64,000 bases of DNA, taken from Amphibacillus xylanus NBRC 15112 (GTDB taxonomy: Bacteria; Bacillota; Bacilli; Bacillales; Amphibacillaceae). The translations under genes were made by a program, and so were the position numbers. This document shows, in pieces, positions 26,488 through 35,407 of this stretch (positions are counted from its first letter, which is position 1; each line of letters begins with the position of its first letter). Where the stretch lies: NCBI RefSeq assembly GCF_000307165.1, contig NC_018704.1, positions 806,001 through 870,000 of the forward strand, in the 5' to 3' direction. Below the pieces are notes generated by a model. The model was not told the origin of the DNA, did not search any database, and worked only from the letters and a program-made list of their open reading frames with translations.

Positions 26488-27427
26488 TCGAAACAAACTG
26501 ATGTTATTAATCGGTATCATGCTTGGACTGATTGGATTCTATTTATTTTTAGGATTAGAAGGAAATGTCGGTTATATCTTAACGCGTCGCGCAACTCGAA
26601 TGCTTGCGATTGTGACAACTGGTGCTGTCATTGCGGTGGCAACAGTCATTTTTCAAACGATTACAAACAATCGACTCCTAACGCCAAGTTTAATAGGCTT
26701 GGATTCGTTATATCAGTTGTTGCAAACCTTTATTATTTTCTTTTATGGTTCTACAAGCATTACGATCGTTAATCAGAAGATCAATTTTATCATCTCAATT
26801 GCATTAATGATTGTCTTTGCGCTTGTATTATTTAAGATTTTATTTAAACGTAATCATAATGTATATCTCATATTATTAATCGGTCTAATCTTCGGAACGT
26901 TTTTCCAAAGCTTTACGACATTTATGCAAGTGTTAATTGATCCAAATGAATTTATGATGATTCAAAATCGAATGTTTGCTAGCTTTAACAACGTTCAAAC
27001 TGACTTGTTGTATTTAGCACTAGGTATATTACTGCTAACATTTATATATTTATTCAGATTCTTTAAATATTTAGATGTATTGTCATTAGGTAAAGAGCAT
27101 GCGATTAATTTAGGTGTTGAATATGACAAAATTGTTCAACGATTAATGATAATCGTCGCAATCCTTATTTCAATTGCCACAGCACTTGTTGGACCAATTA
27201 CCTTTTTAGGTATATTAGTCGTTAACGTCACATATGAAATGTTTAAAACTTATCGTCATTCAATTTTATTAACAGCAACGATCATCATTAGTGTGATCGC
27301 TTTAGTAGGGGGACAATTAGTTGTTGATCGGATATTCTCATTTTCAACAACGTTAAGTGTGATTATTAATTTAATGGGTGGTTCCTACTTCTTATATCTT
27401 ATTTTAAAGGAGAATCGAGCATGGTAA
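26480..27427 (+). CDS. yclO: Siderophore ABC transporter permease YclO
   Basis: Second FecCD-type permease, about 315 residues and nine or more membrane segments. It has the YclO features ILTRRATRMLAIVTTGAVIA near the start and GPITFLGILVVNVTYE near residue 245. It pairs with YclN to form the membrane channel. I chose ATG 26480, 8 nt from AGGAG; an ATG at 26474 is only 2 nt away. It overlaps yclN by 8 bp and yclP by 7 bp, so expression is coupled. Confidence 0.87.
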   Translation: MTNRNKLMLLIGIMLGLIGFYLFLGLEGNVGYILTRRATRMLAIVTTGAVIAVATVIFQTITNNRLLTPSLIGLDSLYQLLQTFIIFFYGSTSITIVNQKINFIISIALMIVFALVLFKILFKRNHNVYLILLIGLIFGTFFQSFTTFMQVLIDPNEFMMIQNRMFASFNNVQTDLLYLALGILLLTFIYLFRFFKYLDVLSLGKEHAINLGVEYDKIVQRLMIIVAILISIATALVGPITFLGILVVNVTYEMFKTYRHSILLTATIIISVIALVGGQLVVDRIFSFSTTLSVIINLMGGSYFLYLILKENRAW

Positions 27428-28179
27428 AGATCAAAGAGGTTGTCAAGACGTATGGTGATTCAGTCGTTATTGATCATGTGTCAATGACAATACCTAAAGG
27501 GAAAATTACCTCCTTTATTGGGCCGAATGGTGCAGGTAAGAGTACGCTTTTATCGATTGTCAGTCGATTAATTGCTAAGGACCATGGGGAAGTATTGATA
27601 GATGATCAAGAGGTTTCGACAGCGAATAATAAAGAGCTAGCTAAGAAGCTTTCAATATTAAAACAATCCAATCATATCAATGTTCGCCTAACAGTTAGAC
27701 AGCTCGTAAGCTTTGGTCGATTTCCTTATTCACAAGGTCGCTTGACTGAGCTTGATAAGAAAATGATTGATAGTGCGATTAAATATATGGAATTAGAAGA
27801 GATGGAGGATAAATTTTTAGATCAGTTAAGTGGTGGTCAAAAACAGCGTGCATATATCGCAATGGTCATCGCTCAGGATACTGATTATATTTTACTCGAT
27901 GAACCATTGAATAACTTAGATATGAAGCATTCTGTTCAAATTATGAAGGTGCTTCGTAGACTAGTCGATGAACTAGGTAAAACGGTCATTATCGTCTTAC
28001 ATGATGTGAATTTTGCCTCCGTATATTCAGATTATATTGTAGCGCTGAAAGATGGGAAAATTGTAAAAAAGGGTAAGACAGAAGAAATTATTAATAATGG
28101 TGTTTTAAAAGAAGTATACGATATGGATATTCAGATTCATGATATCGATCAATGTCGTATTTGCCTATATTTTAATTAG
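27421..28179 (+). CDS. yclP: Siderophore ABC transporter ATPase YclP
   Basis: A 252-residue cytoplasmic ATPase of the FecE type. Walker A is GPNGAGKST (about residues 36-44), the signature LSGGQKQRAYIA (about 138-149), Walker B YILLDEP, and the switch His is in VLHDVNFA. It powers the YclNO permeases. The ATG overlaps the end of yclO, and the binding-protein gene follows after 54 bp. Confidence 0.9.
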   Translation: MVKIKEVVKTYGDSVVIDHVSMTIPKGKITSFIGPNGAGKSTLLSIVSRLIAKDHGEVLIDDQEVSTANNKELAKKLSILKQSNHINVRLTVRQLVSFGRFPYSQGRLTELDKKMIDSAIKYMELEEMEDKFLDQLSGGQKQRAYIAMVIAQDTDYILLDEPLNNLDMKHSVQIMKVLRRLVDELGKTVIIVLHDVNFASVYSDYIVALKDGKIVKKGKTEEIINNGVLKEVYDMDIQIHDIDQCRICLYFN

Positions 28180-28233
28180 TTTAAGAAACATATGCTAAAT
28201 TCCAATTAACTTTTTTTAGGGGAGAGAAAGAGA

Positions 28234-29175
28234 ATGAAGAAACTATCATTATTCATATTTATGTTAATTTTTGCGAGTTTTATTGTCGCTTGTGGGGATA
28301 CATCTAAAAGGGAAGCTGACAATACATCAAAAGAAGCAGCTGCGACTGTAGAAGTTGTTCATAATTTAGGAACAACTGTTGTACCGAAAAATCCAGAAAC
28401 AGTCGTTGTTTTTGACTTTGCATCATTAGATATCTTGAACTATTTTGGTGTTGAGGTTGCTGCATTACCGAAAGCTAGTGTGCCAAGTTATTTAAGTCAA
28501 TATGAAGCAGATCAATATGAAAATGCGGGAACATTATTTGAACCGGATTTTGAACTGTTAGCAAATTTAAATCCAGACTTAATTATTATTTCAGGTAGAA
28601 CGCAAGAATCGTATGACGATTTATCAGAGCTTGCACCGACAATCTTTTTAGGAATTGACACAGCAGATTATCTTGGTTCATTTAAAACTAATGTTTCAAT
28701 ATTAGCTGAGATTTTTGATAAAGAAGAAGTAGCAACAGAAGCAATTGCTCAAATTGAATCAGATATCGCTGATCTTGTTGATACTGTACCGACTGATAAA
28801 ACGGGATTGATTCTCTTAACGAGTGATGGATCATTAAGCGCATATGGACCGGGATCACGTTTTGGTGTTATTCATGACGAATTTAATGTAACACCTGCAG
28901 TAACTGACGTCGAAGCTGCCACACACGGCCAAAATATTAGCTTTGAATTTGTAGCAGATGTTAATCCAGATTACTTATTCGTCTTAGACCGTAATGCTGT
29001 TACGGGTGGGGAATATGATGCTGCTTCAACACTTGATAATGAATTGATGAATCAAACAACTGCAGTTCAAGAGGAACAAGTCACCTACTTAACACCTGAT
29101 TATTGGTACTTATCAAGTGGTGGAATTGAATCTGTAACACAAATGATTGCAGAAATTAAAGCAACATTTAAATAA
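28234..29175 (+). CDS. yclQ: Siderophore-binding lipoprotein YclQ
   Basis: A 313-residue lipoprotein with signal peptide and lipobox IVAC (Cys 20), then a class III binding-protein fold: two lobes joined by a long helix. VVVFDFASLDILNYFGVEV near residue 62 and NPDLIIISGRTQESYDDLS near 125 match FecB/YclQ-type proteins. It captures the iron-siderophore outside the membrane. As the fourth gene of the Fur-regulated operon, it is followed by a terminator at 29190. Confidence 0.9.
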   Translation: MKKLSLFIFMLIFASFIVACGDTSKREADNTSKEAAATVEVVHNLGTTVVPKNPETVVVFDFASLDILNYFGVEVAALPKASVPSYLSQYEADQYENAGTLFEPDFELLANLNPDLIIISGRTQESYDDLSELAPTIFLGIDTADYLGSFKTNVSILAEIFDKEEVATEAIAQIESDIADLVDTVPTDKTGLILLTSDGSLSAYGPGSRFGVIHDEFNVTPAVTDVEAATHGQNISFEFVADVNPDYLFVLDRNAVTGGEYDAASTLDNELMNQTTAVQEEQVTYLTPDYWYLSSGGIESVTQMIAEIKATFK

Positions 29176-29189
29176 ATAAAAATGCATAG

Positions 29190-29224
29190 GAAAATGGTCG
29201 CGGTTTCGACCATTTTCTTTTTTT
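29190..29224 (+). terminator. Terminator of the yclNOPQ operon
   Basis: GAAAATGGTCG and CGACCATTTTC pair perfectly around CGGTTT, and a run of T residues follows. Confidence 0.92.
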
Positions 29225-29250
29225 ATAGTAAAATAGCTTGATAATTTATG

Positions 29251-29262
29251 TCGGTTAACCGA
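29251..29262. promoter_or_regulatory. Perfect 12-bp palindrome ahead of the CheX operon
   Basis: TCGGTTAACCGA lies about 80 bp before the cheX start, in otherwise AT-rich DNA. It may be an operator for a dimeric regulator. No promoter elements around it were convincing. Confidence 0.35.
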
Positions 29263-29330
29263 AAATAGTAAAGAAGGGTGTAGTGTAAAGGTTCTATAAC
29301 ACAGTTTTTTAATAGATAAGGATGATGGGT

Positions 29331-29795
29331 ATGACAGTACAGAGTAAAAGTATTAATGAATTAGTTAAAGAGGTTTATAACGGTACAATATTTGCCGTGA
29401 AGAATATAATCCCACTTGAACCAGCGGTCGGATCACCACAATTGATCAATCCACCACTTAGTGTTAATTTCGGAGTGATGATTGGTTTTACAGGTGGTCT
29501 AAAAGGTGAATTAGTATTAAAGGCTGATCCAACTTTTGTTAGTCTAATTGGTGAAAAAATGTTTGGGATGCCGGTTTCTGGTGAGATGCTCGAATCTTTT
29601 GCTGGTGAATTAGGGAACATGATAGCGGGTAGTTTATCTACACATTTAGCAAATCAAGAAATAAGAACAGACATCACACATCCGACAGTCTTAAAGGGAG
29701 ATGCTCAACTGTCAGGCTTTAAGCGTGCACTTTTAGTAGAAATCACCTATGAGAATAATCAACAGTTAGCAGTACATTTGTTACTTAATCAGTAG
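29331..29795 (+). CDS. cheX: CheX/CheC-type chemotaxis phosphatase
   Basis: A 154-residue soluble protein of the CheC/CheX/FliY family, which dephosphorylates CheY-P. The single active-site motif ESFAGELGNMIAGSLSTHL (about residues 86-104) has the Glu and Asn of the ExxN pattern. A single motif fits CheX rather than CheC, which has two. It heads a tight operon with cheW, cheY and a receptor gene, so it probably resets the local CheY. Three in-frame ATGs are close together; 29331 has the best spacing from AAGG. Confidence 0.78.
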   Translation: MTVQSKSINELVKEVYNGTIFAVKNIIPLEPAVGSPQLINPPLSVNFGVMIGFTGGLKGELVLKADPTFVSLIGEKMFGMPVSGEMLESFAGELGNMIAGSLSTHLANQEIRTDITHPTVLKGDAQLSGFKRALLVEITYENNQQLAVHLLLNQ

Positions 29796-29922
29796 ATTAT
29801 AACGCTATAATAAGTAGTCTTTTTAATCATTGAAGTTTATTAGATTTAATTTATAATCTAGGTAATAGATGGGTAAACATGCTATAATTGAGCTATTAAA
29901 GATAGGTAAAGGAGTTATCAAT

Positions 29923-30468
29923 ATGAGTACTGAAAAATATATTGTTTTTCAACTGAATGGTCAAGAATACGGCACAAGTATTGAACAAATTGTCTCAATT
30001 GAAAGATTGCAAAAAGTTGTTTCGTTGCCAAAGGTATCTGACTTTATTGAAGGGATCACTAAACTACGTGGTGATGTTATTCCTGTTATTGACTTAAAAA
30101 AACGGATGGGCTTACCAGAATCTGAGGAGACAGATCAATCAAGAATGCTCGTTTCGCTTATTAATGAGATTGCAGTCGGCTTTGTTGTAGACGCTGCTTC
30201 TGATGTGATCGATATTGATGATTCTGTTATTGAACCAACACCAACAAGTGTGAAGGGAATTGATGTTAATTTCCTAAGTGGTGTGGCGAATCTTGATGAT
30301 CGCTTGTTGTTACTTGTTGATTTATCACATGTTTTAAACTATGAAGAAATGACGGAAGTTAAACAAGTTGTAGAAGATGAAATTGAAGAAGAGCAACAAC
30401 CACAAGAAGAATCGACAGAGCAAGTAGAAGAGTCAAATAATAATGAAGAAATAGCAACTGAAGAATAG
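29923..30468 (+). CDS. cheW: CheW-type coupling protein with acidic C-terminal tail
   Basis: A 181-residue CheW-domain protein that would couple a receptor to a CheA kinase. Residues 1-145 carry the CheW fold, with YIVFQLNGQEYGTSIEQI at the start and KLRGDVIPVIDLKKRMGLP near 47. The last 35 residues are an unusual Glu/Gln-rich acidic tail not needed in ordinary CheW. ATG 29923 follows AAAGGAG by 8 nt; an upstream ATG at 29869 would add 18 non-homologous residues. No cheA is in the window, so its kinase partner must be elsewhere. Confidence 0.9.
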   Translation: MSTEKYIVFQLNGQEYGTSIEQIVSIERLQKVVSLPKVSDFIEGITKLRGDVIPVIDLKKRMGLPESEETDQSRMLVSLINEIAVGFVVDAASDVIDIDDSVIEPTPTSVKGIDVNFLSGVANLDDRLLLLVDLSHVLNYEEMTEVKQVVEDEIEEEQQPQEESTEQVEESNNNEEIATEE

Positions 30469-30493
30469 ACATGGAAATAGGGAGAGATAGAAA

Positions 30494-30850
30494 ATGGCTC
30501 GAATTTTAATTACAGATGATGCAGCGTTTATGCGTATGCAATTAAGAAATATTTTTGAATCACTTGGACACGAAATCGTTGGTGAGGCGGAAAACGGGCA
30601 AGTCGCAATAGATTTATATAAAGAATTAATGCCTGACTTAGTAACGATGGATATCACAATGCCTGAAATGAACGGTGTTGAAGCGGTTAAAGGTATTAAA
30701 AGCTTTGACCCAAATGCAACAATTGTGATGTGTTCTGCGATGGGACAGCAACAAATGGTATTAGAAGCAATCCAAGCAGGGGCTAAGGATTTTATTGTTA
30801 AACCATTTGATCAAGAACGCATTAAACAAGCGATCGAAAAAATATTTTAA
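30494..30850 (+). CDS. cheY: CheY-type response regulator
   Basis: A 118-residue stand-alone receiver domain. Acidic pocket DD follows RILITDD (residues 7-8), the phospho-acceptor Asp lies in VTMDITMPEMNG (about residue 53), and the conserved Lys is in FIVKPFD near 104. The GVEAVKGIKSFDPNATIVMC block is close to Bacillus CheY. It would bind the flagellar switch, or another target, when phosphorylated. It lies 26 bp after cheW and 87 bp before the receptor gene. Confidence 0.9.
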   Translation: MARILITDDAAFMRMQLRNIFESLGHEIVGEAENGQVAIDLYKELMPDLVTMDITMPEMNGVEAVKGIKSFDPNATIVMCSAMGQQQMVLEAIQAGAKDFIVKPFDQERIKQAIEKIF

Positions 30851-30937
30851 ATGAGATTGTCTATAGATTCATCGCTAGCTACTTAGGTTATAGAGTATTT
30901 AATCGCTTATACTACATAATTAAGGAGAATGAGTAAG

Positions 30938-32170
30938 ATGAAAAATAAAAAGAATCTCGTTTTATTAGCAGTTATTATTAGTGCATTACATATCTTAGCA
31001 CTGGTTTATAGTTTATTCTCATTAAACGTGTTAACTTCAATTGGAATTGATAGTTTAATCGTAATTGCAGCGGCAGTAGTAGCTAGTTTCGTGCTTGTCT
31101 TTATCTCTATTAAAGTAAGAAATAAAGATGAGCGTTTAATTGAAGCGCGTCTTGAGGCTTTAGGTAATGATGAATTGGTAGAGTTGCCTGAAGGTAAGAT
31201 TAAGGCTAAAGATTTAAGAGAAATTAATAATAAGATTGAACTCGCGCATGAGCGTATCATTAAATCACAAGATTTAATTACACAAGTGACACAACATGTT
31301 CGTAATCAAATCTCGACATTAATCAACAATATGGAAAGACTAACAACTGATAGCCATAATATATCACATACAGTTCGAGAAATTTCAAGTGGATCAGAAA
31401 CTCAAGCGCAATCAGCTGCAACATTAACTGAAATATTGTTCCAGTTTACTGATACGATTAAAGAGGTTGCAATCAAAGGTGAATCGATTAAGAGTGAATC
31501 TCAGCAAATGCTTAATATGACAAATCAAGGTGAAAACTTGATGGATCAGTCTGTCGAGAAAATGGACATTATTGATAGTACGATTAAGCAGTCTTTAGAG
31601 AAAGTTAAAGGCTTAAATGAGATGACACTTAAAATTACTCAACTAGTAACAGTCATCCAAGAAGTAGCTGAGCAAACAAATCTCCTAGCTTTAAATGCTG
31701 CCATTGAAGCGGCGCGTGCAGGAGAACATGGTAAAGGCTTTGCGGTTGTAGCAGATGAAGTCCGAAAGTTAGCTGAACAAGTGAGTTTATCTATAAATGA
31801 CATTACAGATACAACGACAGGTATTCAAGAAGAATCCTCGGCTGCAGTGACTGCACTAGAAGAAGGGTATCGAGCTGTTAATGAAGGTGCAAACCAAATC
31901 AAAACAACAGGTGATACAATCAAACAATTAAATTCTGTCATTAATAATATGGGAACAGAAATTGATGATACTTATAGCGCACTCTATGATGTATTAGATG
32001 ATACGAAAGCAATTAATGATGCAATATCTAATATCGCGAGTGTATCTGAGCAATCAGCTGCTGGTATATCAGAGGTAGATTCAGCTACAGAACGCTTAAA
32101 TCATCTCCTTGTTGAGATTAAAGAGATGTTAGAAAAAGATGCACAATATTTAAAAGATGTTGCTAAATAA
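30938..32170 (+). CDS. Methyl-accepting chemotaxis receptor without an extracellular sensor domain
   Basis: A 410-residue receptor with two adjacent N-terminal membrane helices (about residues 5-27 and 33-58), almost no external loop, then a linker and a long signalling coiled coil. The hairpin tip is [20 protein letters not shown] (about residues 245-264), the site of CheW and CheA contact. With no ligand-binding domain it may sense a membrane or cytoplasmic signal, or partner another protein. I use ATG 30938, 10 nt from AAGGAG; ATG 30929 is too close. It is the last gene of the operon; a terminator follows. Confidence 0.88.
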   Translation: MKNKKNLVLLAVIISALHILALVYSLFSLNVLTSIGIDSLIVIAAAVVASFVLVFISIKVRNKDERLIEARLEALGNDELVELPEGKIKAKDLREINNKIELAHERIIKSQDLITQVTQHVRNQISTLINNMERLTTDSHNISHTVREISSGSETQAQSAATLTEILFQFTDTIKEVAIKGESIKSESQQMLNMTNQGENLMDQSVEKMDIIDSTIKQSLEKVKGLNEMTLKITQLVTVIQEVAEQTNLLALNAAIEAARAGEHGKGFAVVADEVRKLAEQVSLSINDITDTTTGIQEESSAAVTALEEGYRAVNEGANQIKTTGDTIKQLNSVINNMGTEIDDTYSALYDVLDDTKAINDAISNIASVSEQSAAGISEVDSATERLNHLLVEIKEMLEKDAQYLKDVAK

Positions 32171-32178
32171 CATGTATG

Positions 32179-32219
32179 AATGACCCAGTGGATTTATCTT
32201 TATTCACTGGGTCATTTTT
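32179..32219 (+). terminator. Terminator of the CheX-CheW-CheY-MCP operon
   Basis: AATGACCCAGTG pairs with CACTGGGTCATT across a 14-nt loop, followed by T residues. Confidence 0.92.
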
Positions 32220-32261
32220 AATAGGGTAGTTTTTAAGCTGAGCATAGAGAAGGTAGATTTA

Positions 32262-32290
32262 TTGCAAGTTTGTCGTAAAGTCCATAAAAT
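32262..32290 (+). promoter_or_regulatory. Sigma-A promoter of the acyl-CoA dehydrogenase gene
   Basis: TTGCAA at 32262-32267 and TAAAAT at 32285-32290 are separated by exactly 17 bp, 34 bp before the chosen start codon. Confidence 0.65.
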
Positions 32291-32323
32291 ACAGAGTAAC
32301 GATCAATCGTGAGGAGGATATGG

Positions 32324-33487
32324 ATGTCAATATTTCAAACGTATGTTAGAAATGAACGTCAACAACAATTGATTAATTTAGCTGAACGATTAGGTAATCA
32401 AGCACTAAAGCGGATTAAACAAGCAGAAGAATACGCAGAGTTACCTAAAGAAACAGTAACTGAATTCAAACAAGAAAAGTTCTTTTCACTTACACTACCT
32501 AAAGCAATAGGCGGTGAAGAGTTATCACTTTATGAATTTTTATTAGTTCAAGAAAGACTTGCTGCGGCTGATGGAGCAACAGCACTATCTTTTGGGTGGC
32601 ATCTAGGCATTATAAAGGAACTAGCAGAAGAACGACCGTGGCAACCAGAGATTTTTGATAAATTAGCACGGGAAGTTGTAGAAAATCAGGTACTTGTAAA
32701 TAGAATCGCCTCGGAACGGGCAACAGGCAGCCCAACACGAGGAGGTGTACCTCAAACAATCGCAGTTAGACAAGGAAATGATTATATCATTACTGGCCAG
32801 AAGACCTTTTCGACAATGGCTGCTGTACTAGACTACTATATTGTCTCTGCCTATGTTGAGGATAAAGATGCTGTAGGCTCATTTTTAATAAAAAGTGATA
32901 CACCAGGTATTTCAATTAAAAAGACGTGGGATACAATGAGTATGAGAGGAACTGGTAGTGATGATCTAATTTTTGATCAAGTGAAAGTAGATCAATCTCT
33001 ACTTGTTGAGCTTAATAATCAAGCCAATCCTCGAAAAGCAAAAGGGTGGCTACTGCATATCCCTGCATGTTATTTAGGGATTGCAATTGCAGCTAGGAAT
33101 GAAGCCATTGAGTTTGCGAAAAACTTTAAACCAAATAGTCTAAACACACCTATTTCTGAAGTGCCTCACATTCAACAAAAGATTGGTGAAATGGAACTAA
33201 AGTTAATGCAAGCACGTAGCTTTATGTATCAAGTCGCGACAGAATGGGATAATCGCACCAAAGAAGAGCGTCAACTACTCAGCGCAGAATTAGCTGCCGT
33301 AAAAACTGTAGCAACTAATATTGCAAATGAAGTAGTAGATTTAGCGATGCGGATTGCAGGTGGAAGAGGGCTATCGAAATCATATCGCTTTGAACAATTT
33401 TATCGTGATGTTAGAGCAGGACTGCATAATCCACCAATGGATGATATGGTACTGCAGATGTTAGCCAATCGAGCGCTATCAGAATAA
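32324..33487 (+). CDS. Acyl-CoA dehydrogenase family flavoprotein (YdbM-like)
   Basis: A 387-residue soluble flavoenzyme with the three-part acyl-CoA dehydrogenase fold. The N-terminal helical domain has LTLPKAIGGEELSLYEFLLV near residue 53. The middle beta domain has ITGQKTFSTMAAVLDYYIVS near 160 and DTMSMRGTGSDDL near 200. The C-terminal helical domain has the FAD-binding AMRIAGGRGLSKSYRFEQFY near 340. It is closest to the small YdbM-like branch rather than classic fatty-acid enzymes, so the substrate is uncertain. ATG 32324 follows GAGGAGG; the GTG at 32309 overlaps it. It is a lone gene, followed closely by the M14 peptidase. Confidence 0.82.
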   Translation: MSIFQTYVRNERQQQLINLAERLGNQALKRIKQAEEYAELPKETVTEFKQEKFFSLTLPKAIGGEELSLYEFLLVQERLAAADGATALSFGWHLGIIKELAEERPWQPEIFDKLAREVVENQVLVNRIASERATGSPTRGGVPQTIAVRQGNDYIITGQKTFSTMAAVLDYYIVSAYVEDKDAVGSFLIKSDTPGISIKKTWDTMSMRGTGSDDLIFDQVKVDQSLLVELNNQANPRKAKGWLLHIPACYLGIAIAARNEAIEFAKNFKPNSLNTPISEVPHIQQKIGEMELKLMQARSFMYQVATEWDNRTKEERQLLSAELAAVKTVATNIANEVVDLAMRIAGGRGLSKSYRFEQFYRDVRAGLHNPPMDDMVLQMLANRALSE

Positions 33488-33539
33488 TGTACTAAATCCC
33501 CCTTACATAGGCATAGCTTATTAGGGGGTGATTTATTTA

Positions 33540-34472
33540 ATGGAAAGTAAAATTGAACTTGCTCAAATTTATCGGTACGACAATTTAGTAAGTGACTTAA
33601 ATCAACTTGCAAAACAGTTTCCAAATTTAGTTGAACTTGAAACGATCGGAACATCAGTTGAAGGGCGAAAACTATTAGCATTAAAGGTTGGCACAGGTGA
33701 TGTTAAGGTCATTTGTCATGGTGCGCATCATGCTCGTGAATGGATGACTTCACGCCTTATTGTAGATTTTATTTGCCACCTAGTTACAAGCGAGGCTGAG
33801 CCTTGGAAGCATATTAGGGAAGAATGGTTAGACCGAATGACGTTTTGGTTTGTTCCAATGGTAAATCCTGATGGTGTCACATTAGTACAGGATGGACCAG
33901 ATCATTTTAGTAATCGAGACGAATTAATTGATCTTAATGATGATTCATTGGACTTTTCTAGTTGGAAAGCAAATGCACGGGGAGTCGATTTGAATCGTCA
34001 ATACCCAATTGACTGGGAAGAAATTCAAGCAGATCCAGGACGACCAAGTTCAAGTAATTATAAAGGAGAGCATCCTTTAAGTGAACCAGAAATTAAATCA
34101 CTTGTAGATTTTGTGAATCAACATGATTTTGATTGTGCCTTAGCTTATCATTCATCTGGTGAGGAAATTTTCTGGCGTTATAATTTACCGAATCGTTTTA
34201 TCGAGTCATTTCGTCCATTAGCCAATCAACTCGCAGATGTCACAAAATATTGTTTAATTGAGCCAGAAGGGATACCGAGTGGTGGAGGATTTACTGATTG
34301 GTTTTTAACTAAATTTAAAAAGCCATCATTTACATTTGAAATTGCGCCATATATCGGTCCGCGACCAGTTCCATATCATTATTATGATCAAGTTTTCTAT
34401 GATAATAAACAAGTGTTGTACACAGTTGGGGACTTTTTACTAGATAATTCAGCCGAATGGCTTAAAAAATGA
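33540..34472 (+). CDS. M14-family zinc carboxypeptidase, predicted cytoplasmic
   Basis: A 310-residue metallopeptidase. The zinc ligands are His and Glu in GAHHAREWMTS (about residues 65-75) and His in AYHSSGEE near 205; the catalytic Glu is in FTFEIAPYIG near 275. Substrate-binding Asn-Arg appears as GVDLNRQYP. It has no signal peptide or cell-wall domain, unlike many Bacillus relatives, so cytoplasmic peptide or murein-peptide processing is inferred. ATG 33540 is preceded by AGGGGGTGAT, an extended Shine-Dalgarno match. Confidence 0.88.
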   Translation: MESKIELAQIYRYDNLVSDLNQLAKQFPNLVELETIGTSVEGRKLLALKVGTGDVKVICHGAHHAREWMTSRLIVDFICHLVTSEAEPWKHIREEWLDRMTFWFVPMVNPDGVTLVQDGPDHFSNRDELIDLNDDSLDFSSWKANARGVDLNRQYPIDWEEIQADPGRPSSSNYKGEHPLSEPEIKSLVDFVNQHDFDCALAYHSSGEEIFWRYNLPNRFIESFRPLANQLADVTKYCLIEPEGIPSGGGFTDWFLTKFKKPSFTFEIAPYIGPRPVPYHYYDQVFYDNKQVLYTVGDFLLDNSAEWLKK

Positions 34473-34529
34473 TACAAATTTTCAGAATTATTGATATAAT
34501 ATAAGTATCAAATAGTAAGGGGTGGTCTC

Positions 34530-34949
34530 ATGTTTAAAAACATATTATTAGCTTCTGATGGATCGGAATATTCTATTCGCGCTTGCGAAAAGGCAATCTA
34601 TATAGCTAAACAAGACCCTGAATCAAAAATCACAGTTTTATACGTGGTAGATGCAGCAACGTCTAGAGCAGACGTGACAAAAATCTATAATGCAACAGAG
34701 TTAGATCAGAGTCGAAAAGCAAAGTTAGAAATAACTGAGCGTAAGTTAACTGAGGCTGGAATAAATTATGAAATCGTTGTACTACATGGGGATCCAGGTC
34801 CGACTATTGTAAAATACACGAATGAAAATGATTTAGACTTATGTGTAATTGGTAGCCGTGGCTTAAATAGATTCCAAGAAATGGTGTTAGGTAGTGTCAG
34901 TCACAAAGTTGCCAAACGCGTAGATTGTCCTGTAATGATTGTAAAATAA
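34530..34949 (+). CDS. Universal stress protein UspA family
   Basis: A 139-residue single-domain UspA protein. The nucleotide-binding signature is GSRGLNRFQEMVLGSVSH near residues 112-129 (Gx2Gx9GS pattern), so it should bind ATP. The N-terminus KNILLASDGSEYS is typical. It has its own promoter region, with TATAAT near 34495, and ends at a bidirectional terminator. Its physiological partner is unknown. Confidence 0.92.
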   Translation: MFKNILLASDGSEYSIRACEKAIYIAKQDPESKITVLYVVDAATSRADVTKIYNATELDQSRKAKLEITERKLTEAGINYEIVVLHGDPGPTIVKYTNENDLDLCVIGSRGLNRFQEMVLGSVSHKVAKRVDCPVMIVK

Positions 34950-34953
34950 ATTA

Positions 34954-34999
34954 AAACCTCCTTCTTTACATCTGTTTAGTCTGTAAAGAAGGAGGTTTA
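34954..34999. terminator. Bidirectional terminator between usp and zur
   Basis: AAACCTCCTTCTTTACA pairs perfectly with TGTAAAGAAGGAGGTTT, with A and T tracts on both sides, serving the convergent usp and zur genes. Confidence 0.92.
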
Positions 35000-35407
35000 T
35001 TAATGGCATACAGGACAAAGCCCGTAAATCTCAAATTTATGGTCTTCAATTAAATAGTTTTGTAATTCTTTAGCTATGTCTTCCATTGGGCAGAGATCAA
35101 TCTCTTGTGTCATACCACAAGTTCGACAAATAAAATGGTGATGATGATGATCTGCACAAGACAATTGATAGAGCTTTTCTCCTTCTAGTTCTGTTGATTC
35201 TAAAATCTCTAGTTCTGTAAAGAGATTTAGATTTCGATAGATCGTATCAAAACTAATGCCCTCATAGTGTTCTTCCATATAATCGAGTAAATCCTTTGCA
35301 GTTCGGTATCGGTCTTCCTGTTCAAAGAAAGTCAAAATTGACTCACGCTTATCGGTATATTTATAGCCCGCATCTTTTAATATAGTTAATGCTTTCTCAA
35401 TATTCAT
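35000..35407 (-). CDS. zur: Zinc uptake regulator Zur (Fur family)
   Basis: A 135-residue Fur-family repressor with a winged-helix N-terminus (residues 1-80; ISFDTIYRNLNLFTELEIL includes the recognition helix) and a metal-binding C-terminus. DHHHHHFICRTCG (about residues 86-98) and CPVC at the end give the structural zinc site with CxxC pairs. It is the third gene of the znuC-znuB-zur operon, overlapping znuB by 4 bp, which makes Zur far more likely than Fur or PerR. It should autoregulate through the box at 37217-37237. Confidence 0.9.
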   Translation of the reverse strand: MNIEKALTILKDAGYKYTDKRESILTFFEQEDRYRTAKDLLDYMEEHYEGISFDTIYRNLNLFTELEILESTELEGEKLYQLSCADHHHHHFICRTCGMTQEIDLCPMEDIAKELQNYLIEDHKFEIYGLCPVCH

